From assembly GCA_013042895.1 (NCBI GenBank), contig JABDPD010000235.1, positions 1 to 9,923 of the forward strand: a stretch of DNA of 9,923 nt, in the 5' to 3' direction. The notes beneath the pieces were generated by a model that saw only the letters and a list, made by a program, of their open reading frames with translations, was not told the DNA's origin and did not search any database. Positions 7,115 to 9,923 of this stretch are shown here, one piece after another. Numbering within the stretch: position 1 is the first letter of the stretch; each line of letters begins with the position of its first letter. This DNA comes from Boseongicola sp. Its GTDB lineage: Bacteria > Pseudomonadota > Alphaproteobacteria > Rhodobacterales > Rhodobacteraceae. Made by a program: the position numbers and the translations under genes.

Positions 7115-7714
7115 TTAGCGACGCGCGTCGCCAACCAGCTTCCAAACAGCAGGTACCAGCATTGCAGCCAGGACCAGCTTCAATGCGTCACCAGCGAGGA
7201 ACGGTGTCAGGCCCCACTCAATGATTGGCTTGTCCCAACCGTAAAGAACACCAAGCCACAAAAGACCGGGCACATATATGATCGCGTTACCCGCAATCAG
7301 CGCTGCTGCCATTTTCCCGATTGATCGGTCCCAGCCTGCCCGGGCAAATGCACCAAGAGCGAGTGCTGCCAAAGCGTATCCAACCAGATAACCACCGGTT
7401 CCACCCATCATATAGGCCAGCCCGTACTCTGTCGCCGACGACCCCGCGAACACGTTGAAGCCAAGTGCTCCGACCGCCAAATATCCAAGGATCGTGACCA
7501 GTCCGAGGCGCGGGCCATAAGCGGCACCAATCGTCAATACCGCAAAGGTTCCCATGGTCATTGGGACGGGCCACATAGGAACGCGAATTTTCGCCGCAAT
7601 CGCCAATACTGCGATACCAGCCAGTACCAAAACGACCTGCTTGGCGCGCAGTGCGGTGCCTTCTTTTGCTCCGAACAGATCGGCCAGAACTGGGCGGGCT
7701 GTAAGTGTCGACAT
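7115..7714 (-). CDS. bioY: BioY biotin transporter (ECF S-component)
   Basis: BioY is the biotin-binding membrane protein of energy-coupling-factor transporters. The 199-residue protein has the usual size and six hydrophobic segments, roughly at 26-42, 53-66, 69-89, 99-124, 134-157 and 169-192. Family motifs are KIRVPMWPVPMTMGTF at 42-57, GYLAVGALGFNVFAG at 77-91, GGTGGYLVGY at 104-113, and PFLAGDALKL at 171-180. The start is supported by GAGGGA (minus strand, 7726-7721), six bases before the ATG. No bioM or bioN (the ATPase and T-component) lies beside it, nor any bio synthesis gene. In Rhodobacter capsulatus BioY is known to transport biotin even without BioMN, so a solitary gene is plausible. 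It follows DUF6314 by 85 bases on the same strand and ends in a terminator. I looked for a BioR box (TTATMKATAA) upstream and did not find one. Confidence 0.96.
   Translation of the reverse strand: MSTLTARPVLADLFGAKEGTALRAKQVVLVLAGIAVLAIAAKIRVPMWPVPMTMGTFAVLTIGAAYGPRLGLVTILGYLAVGALGFNVFAGSSATEYGLAYMMGGTGGYLVGYALAALALGAFARAGWDRSIGKMAAALIAGNAIIYVPGLLWLGVLYGWDKPIIEWGLTPFLAGDALKLVLAAMLVPAVWKLVGDARR
7118..7131. repeat. 14-bp perfect palindrome at the end of bioY
   Basis: GCGACGCGCGTCGC is its own reverse complement and covers the last codons of bioY, directly before its TAA. GTCGCC at 7127-7132 can instead pair with GGCGAC at 7103-7108, which would disrupt the neighbouring 7088-7105 hairpin. The bases encode Gly-Asp-Ala-Arg-Arg, so codon preference for GC-rich triplets could produce this by chance. 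Confidence 0.45.
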
Positions 7715-7750
7715 GAGTTATCCCTCAAGGTTGGTGTTTGATTTGACCGG

Positions 7751-7779
7751 ACTATCGCACCCCGTGCGGCGGCCCGCAA
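7751..7779 (-). promoter_or_regulatory. weak candidate promoter for bioY
   Basis: On the minus strand TTGCGG (7779-7774) and GATAGT (7756-7751) are separated by 17 bases, matching -35 and -10 consensus at three and four of six positions. It would start transcription about 30 bases before the bioY ATG. The match is weak, and bioY may instead be read from the upstream genes. Confidence 0.22.
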
Positions 7780-7799
7780 GCACGAGGAGTACGTTGTTG

Positions 7800-8231
7800 T
7801 TATTCGGCCGCCAGCCGCGTGAAACGCGTCTCCATACGATACGATTTCCGAGGACCTTCAACGGACCATACAGTCAGCCAGTTTGGGAACTCTTTGAAAT
7901 CATAAGAAACCTGGTACCGATCCGGTGGGCAAAGATAGGTTGTCTCATGATGATCGACACCAAATGGCACCGAATGGAAAGGACGCATGTCTTCAAAGGC
8001 CACGTCAATCCGACCTGCCCCGGCGCTCCATAAATAGCGGCGTGTTGCTTTCATTGGCGGGCCACCTGAGTCCGGAACCAACATTCCATCTTCATCCTGA
8101 ACAAGCCGCGGTCCCGAGCGCTGAAACACGCAGAGCCCGTCAAACCGATCGCGACGCCCATCCTTATGAAAAATCTCACGCGCCATTGACCAGCGCCCTT
8201 CCAAGGCCGCTAATGATGCAATTCCGCTCAT
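7800..8231 (-). CDS. DUF6314 family protein
   Basis: This 143-residue protein has no signal peptide or membrane segment and is probably cytoplasmic. Its pattern matches what I remember of DUF6314: LEGRWSMAREIFHKDGRRDRF near the N-terminus (10-30), RRYLWS at 64-69, DMRPFHSV with a conserved His at 86, the central HHETTYLCPPDRYQVSYDF block (94-112), and a closing WSVEGPRKSYRMETRFTR (122-139). Alternating polar/hydrophobic strands and many aromatic residues suggest a small beta-barrel, perhaps lipocalin-like, which is inference. The repeated His and Cys101 could bind a ligand or metal. No biochemical function is known to me. Its ATG overlaps the stop of the upstream secreted protein gene as ATGA, which points to translational coupling. 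bioY follows after 85 bases. Confidence 0.85.
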   Translation of the reverse strand: MSGIASLAALEGRWSMAREIFHKDGRRDRFDGLCVFQRSGPRLVQDEDGMLVPDSGGPPMKATRRYLWSAGAGRIDVAFEDMRPFHSVPFGVDHHETTYLCPPDRYQVSYDFKEFPNWLTVWSVEGPRKSYRMETRFTRLAAE

Positions 8232-8569
8232 TGCGTGCTCCGATAAACACCGACAGTAACATCGGCCCCTTGACCGCGAAATCTCACCGCACTGCCATCC
8301 ACCTTCAGATCAACATCAAAACAAGCCCAGGCAGAATTTGGCGGCCATTGGCTGCAATACTTTGAACCCCGAACCGCCCAAGTTCCCCAACTATCCACTC
8401 CAGCGTTGTAGAGCGTCGTTCCAGACGCGTTAAACCGTTGCCACGCACCCTCGTAGTCCACGGTACGATCCGTCAAAGCCGCCGCCACTTCTAGCCCGTC
8501 CAAGGCTGCCCACTCATCCGAAAATGCGGGACCAGCCATCATAGCCAGCACCGCGCAAAAATAGCGCAT
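8228..8569 (-). CDS. small secreted protein of unknown function
   Basis: This is a 113-residue protein with a short N-terminal signal peptide: Met-Arg, then a hydrophobic core (YFCAVLAMMAG, 3-13), and a likely cleavage after Pro-Ala-Phe-Ser at residue 17. The mature part is about 96 residues with two cysteines, Cys72 and Cys83, bracketing SQWPPNSAWA; they could form a disulfide in the periplasm. Before this are LDGLEVAAALTDRTVDY (23-39) and a SWGTWAVRG stretch (60-68). Similar small Rhodobacteraceae proteins are, from memory, sometimes labelled dihydrodipicolinate reductase; nothing here supports that activity. The start at 8569 is chosen over a longer in-frame ATG at 8638 because AAGGAG lies six bases before it and it begins the signal peptide. 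It is first in the leftward run and overlaps DUF6314 by four bases. Confidence 0.8.
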   Translation of the reverse strand: MRYFCAVLAMMAGPAFSDEWAALDGLEVAAALTDRTVDYEGAWQRFNASGTTLYNAGVDSWGTWAVRGSKYCSQWPPNSAWACFDVDLKVDGSAVRFRGQGADVTVGVYRSTQ

Positions 8570-8643
8570 CCTGCGCTCCTTGTTCCTGCCGCTCACCCAG
8601 TCTAAACGCAGAGCGCGCGCACGCAATTCGAAAGGCAAAGAGA
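8570..8643. other. divergent intergenic spacer between the secreted protein gene and purB
   Basis: These 74 bases must carry signals for both directions. I see the AAGGAG site on the left and a modest purine-rich AAAGAGA ribosome site before purB on the right. An alternating GCGCGCGCAC tract lies near 8612-8622. No clear -35/-10 pair stands out for either gene, and I see no purine-repressor-like inverted repeat. Confidence 0.5.
8576..8581 (-). promoter_or_regulatory. ribosome-binding site that fixes the secreted protein start
   Basis: The minus strand reads AAGGAG here, six bases before the ATG at 8569. This decides between that start and the in-frame ATG at 8638, which would add 23 non-signal-like residues and nearly touch purB. 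Confidence 0.8.
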
Positions 8644-9923
8644 ATGATCCCCAGATACGCCCGCCCCGACATGGTCGCCATTTGGTCGCCCGAAACCAAA
8701 TTCCGAATCTGGTACGAGATCGAAGCCCACGCTTGCGACGCCCAGGCCGATTTAGGTGTAATCCCTGCAGAAAGCGCCACCGCCGTATGGAAGGCCAAAG
8801 ACGTTGAATTTGATGTCACTCGCATTGACGAAATCGAAGCTGTTACCAAACATGACGTGATCGCCTTCCTCACACATCTCGCTGAAATCATTGGAAACTC
8901 TGAAGCACGCTTCGTGCATCAAGGCATGACCTCGTCGGATGTTCTCGATACGACACTCAACATTCAACTCGTGCGCGCCGCCGATATTCTTATTGCAGAC
9001 ATGGAAAAACTACTTGCCGCTTTGAAAGCCCGCGCGATCGAACACAAAATGGACGTCCGTATCGGCCGTTCCCATGGCATTCACGCTGAACCCGTCACGA
9101 TGGGCCTCACCTTCGCGCGTTTCTATGCGGAAATGGACCGGGGCCTTGCGCGCCTCAGAAACGCCCGCGCTGAGATTGCGACCGGAGCAATTTCTGGAGC
9201 CGTCGGCACATTCGCCAACATCGACCCTGCCGTAGAAGCCCACGTCTGCGAGAAACTCGGGCTCACGCCCGAGCCGATATCCACCCAAGTCATTCCCCGT
9301 GACCGGCACGCCATGTTCTTTGCGACCTTGGGAGTCATCGCATCTTCGATTGAGAACATCGCGATTGAGATCCGCCACATGCAGCGAACGGAGGTTCTCG
9401 AAGCCGAGGAGTTTTTCTCTAAAGGTCAAAAAGGCTCCTCAGCGATGCCGCACAAACGAAACCCGGTTCTGACCGAGAACCTCACCGGTCTTGCTCGCCT
9501 CGTTCGCATGGCCGTTGTACCCGCAATGGAGAACGTAGCCCTTTGGCACGAGCGCGATATATCGCACTCCTCAGTCGAGCGCGGTATCGCGCCTGATGCA
9601 ACTGTGACGCTTGACTTCGCGCTTTCGCGCTTGACGGGTGTAATCGAGAAACTTGTGATCTACCCCGAGAATATGATGAATAATCTCAATCAGTTCCGCG
9701 GCCTAGTTCATTCGCAGCGTGTCCTTCTCGCTCTCACTCAAAAAGGTGTCAGCCGCGAGGACGCCTACCGCCTTGTTCAAAGGAATGCGATGAAGGTCTG
9801 GGAGGAAGGGAAAGACTTCCAAACTGAGCTTCTCGCCGACGAAGAAGTCACCGCCGCAATGACACCAGATGAGATTGCCGAGAACTTCGACTTGGGCCAC
9901 CATACGAAACACGTCGACACCAT
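8644..9923 (+). CDS. purB: adenylosuccinate lyase (3' end cut by the window)
   Basis: PurB acts twice in purine synthesis: it splits SAICAR to AICAR and adenylosuccinate to AMP, releasing fumarate each time. The frame is open from the ATG at 8644 to the window end, 426 full codons plus two bases, against a family length near 435, so only about the last eight residues are missing. The fumarase/aspartase superfamily signature GSSAMPHKRNP is at 264-274, with the flexible-loop catalytic Ser265/Ser266. The catalytic histidine regions HQGMTSSDV (92-100) and GRSHGIHAEP (141-150) are both intact. The N-terminal MIPRYARPDM is standard for this family. A short purine-rich ribosome site (AAAGAGA) precedes the ATG. 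No other purine gene is in the window. Confidence 0.97.
   Translation, partial: MIPRYARPDMVAIWSPETKFRIWYEIEAHACDAQADLGVIPAESATAVWKAKDVEFDVTRIDEIEAVTKHDVIAFLTHLAEIIGNSEARFVHQGMTSSDVLDTTLNIQLVRAADILIADMEKLLAALKARAIEHKMDVRIGRSHGIHAEPVTMGLTFARFYAEMDRGLARLRNARAEIATGAISGAVGTFANIDPAVEAHVCEKLGLTPEPISTQVIPRDRHAMFFATLGVIASSIENIAIEIRHMQRTEVLEAEEFFSKGQKGSSAMPHKRNPVLTENLTGLARLVRMAVVPAMENVALWHERDISHSSVERGIAPDATVTLDFALSRLTGVIEKLVIYPENMMNNLNQFRGLVHSQRVLLALTQKGVSREDAYRLVQRNAMKVWEEGKDFQTELLADEEVTAAMTPDEIAENFDLGHHTKHVDT

Noticed and set aside
6484..7224. 246-codon open frame on the plus strand crossing the amidohydrolase start, the bioY terminator and the bioY end
   Set aside because: It runs through the terminator and GC-rich palindromes, is rich in Arg, His, Pro and Ser as shadow frames are, and opposes two well-identified genes.
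7715..7799. BioR operator or riboswitch in front of bioY
   Set aside because: The only TTAT sequence nearby (TTATCCCTCA) does not match the palindromic TTATMKATAA, and 85 bases show no recognisable riboswitch structure.
7554..8033. 159-codon plus-strand frame opposite bioY and DUF6314
   Set aside because: It is antisense to two identified genes, with no ribosome site or domain.
9010..9429. 139-codon minus-strand frame inside purB
   Set aside because: It is antisense to the conserved lyase core and has no independent support.

Overview
The window looks like ordinary chromosome of a marine alphaproteobacterium of the Rhodobacteraceae/Roseobacter group. The evidence is the protein sequences themselves: a 376-residue Tgt, an AFG1-type ZapE, a stand-alone BioY, DUF6314, and a SufT with a characteristic short N-terminal extension. 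Moderately GC-rich coding and very tight packing fit this. I see no mobile element, CRISPR array, tRNA or rRNA, and no sign of an integrated element. All assignments come from reading motifs; no database search was run.

Left part (1-3471). The last 22 codons of an unidentified rightward gene run into tgt (queuosine tRNA modification, leftward). The two converge, with a 4-base overlap of their ends. A 131-base divergent spacer separates tgt from a rightward run of four genes: sufT (Fe-S maturation), a maltose/galactoside-type O-acetyltransferase, an A-type Fe-S carrier, and tpiA (triose-phosphate isomerase). The first three are closely spaced and probably co-transcribed. tpiA has its own strong ribosome site and may be part of the same unit.

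Middle part (3476-6978). Three leftward genes follow: an M20D amidohydrolase, an FAD-dependent aromatic-type monooxygenase, and zapE (a cell-division AAA+ ATPase). zapE ends 4 bases from the tpiA stop. A 9-bp hairpin lies inside the zapE 3' end, where a shared transcription stop would be useful.

Right part (7005-9923). A second leftward run holds a small secreted protein of unknown function, a DUF6314 protein overlapping it by ATGA, and bioY (biotin uptake). It ends in a block of four inverted repeats, the last a convincing intrinsic terminator. Across a 74-base divergent spacer, purB (adenylosuccinate lyase) runs rightward off the window edge, lacking only its last few codons.

Most of the content is housekeeping. 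I did not find a convincing undescribed system. The items most worth a second look are the acetyltransferase between two Fe-S assembly genes, the translationally coupled pair of secreted unknown protein and DUF6314, the amidohydrolase/monooxygenase pair, and the stacked inverted repeats after bioY. Several start codons were moved inward from the longest reading frame because ribosome-binding sites fit better.
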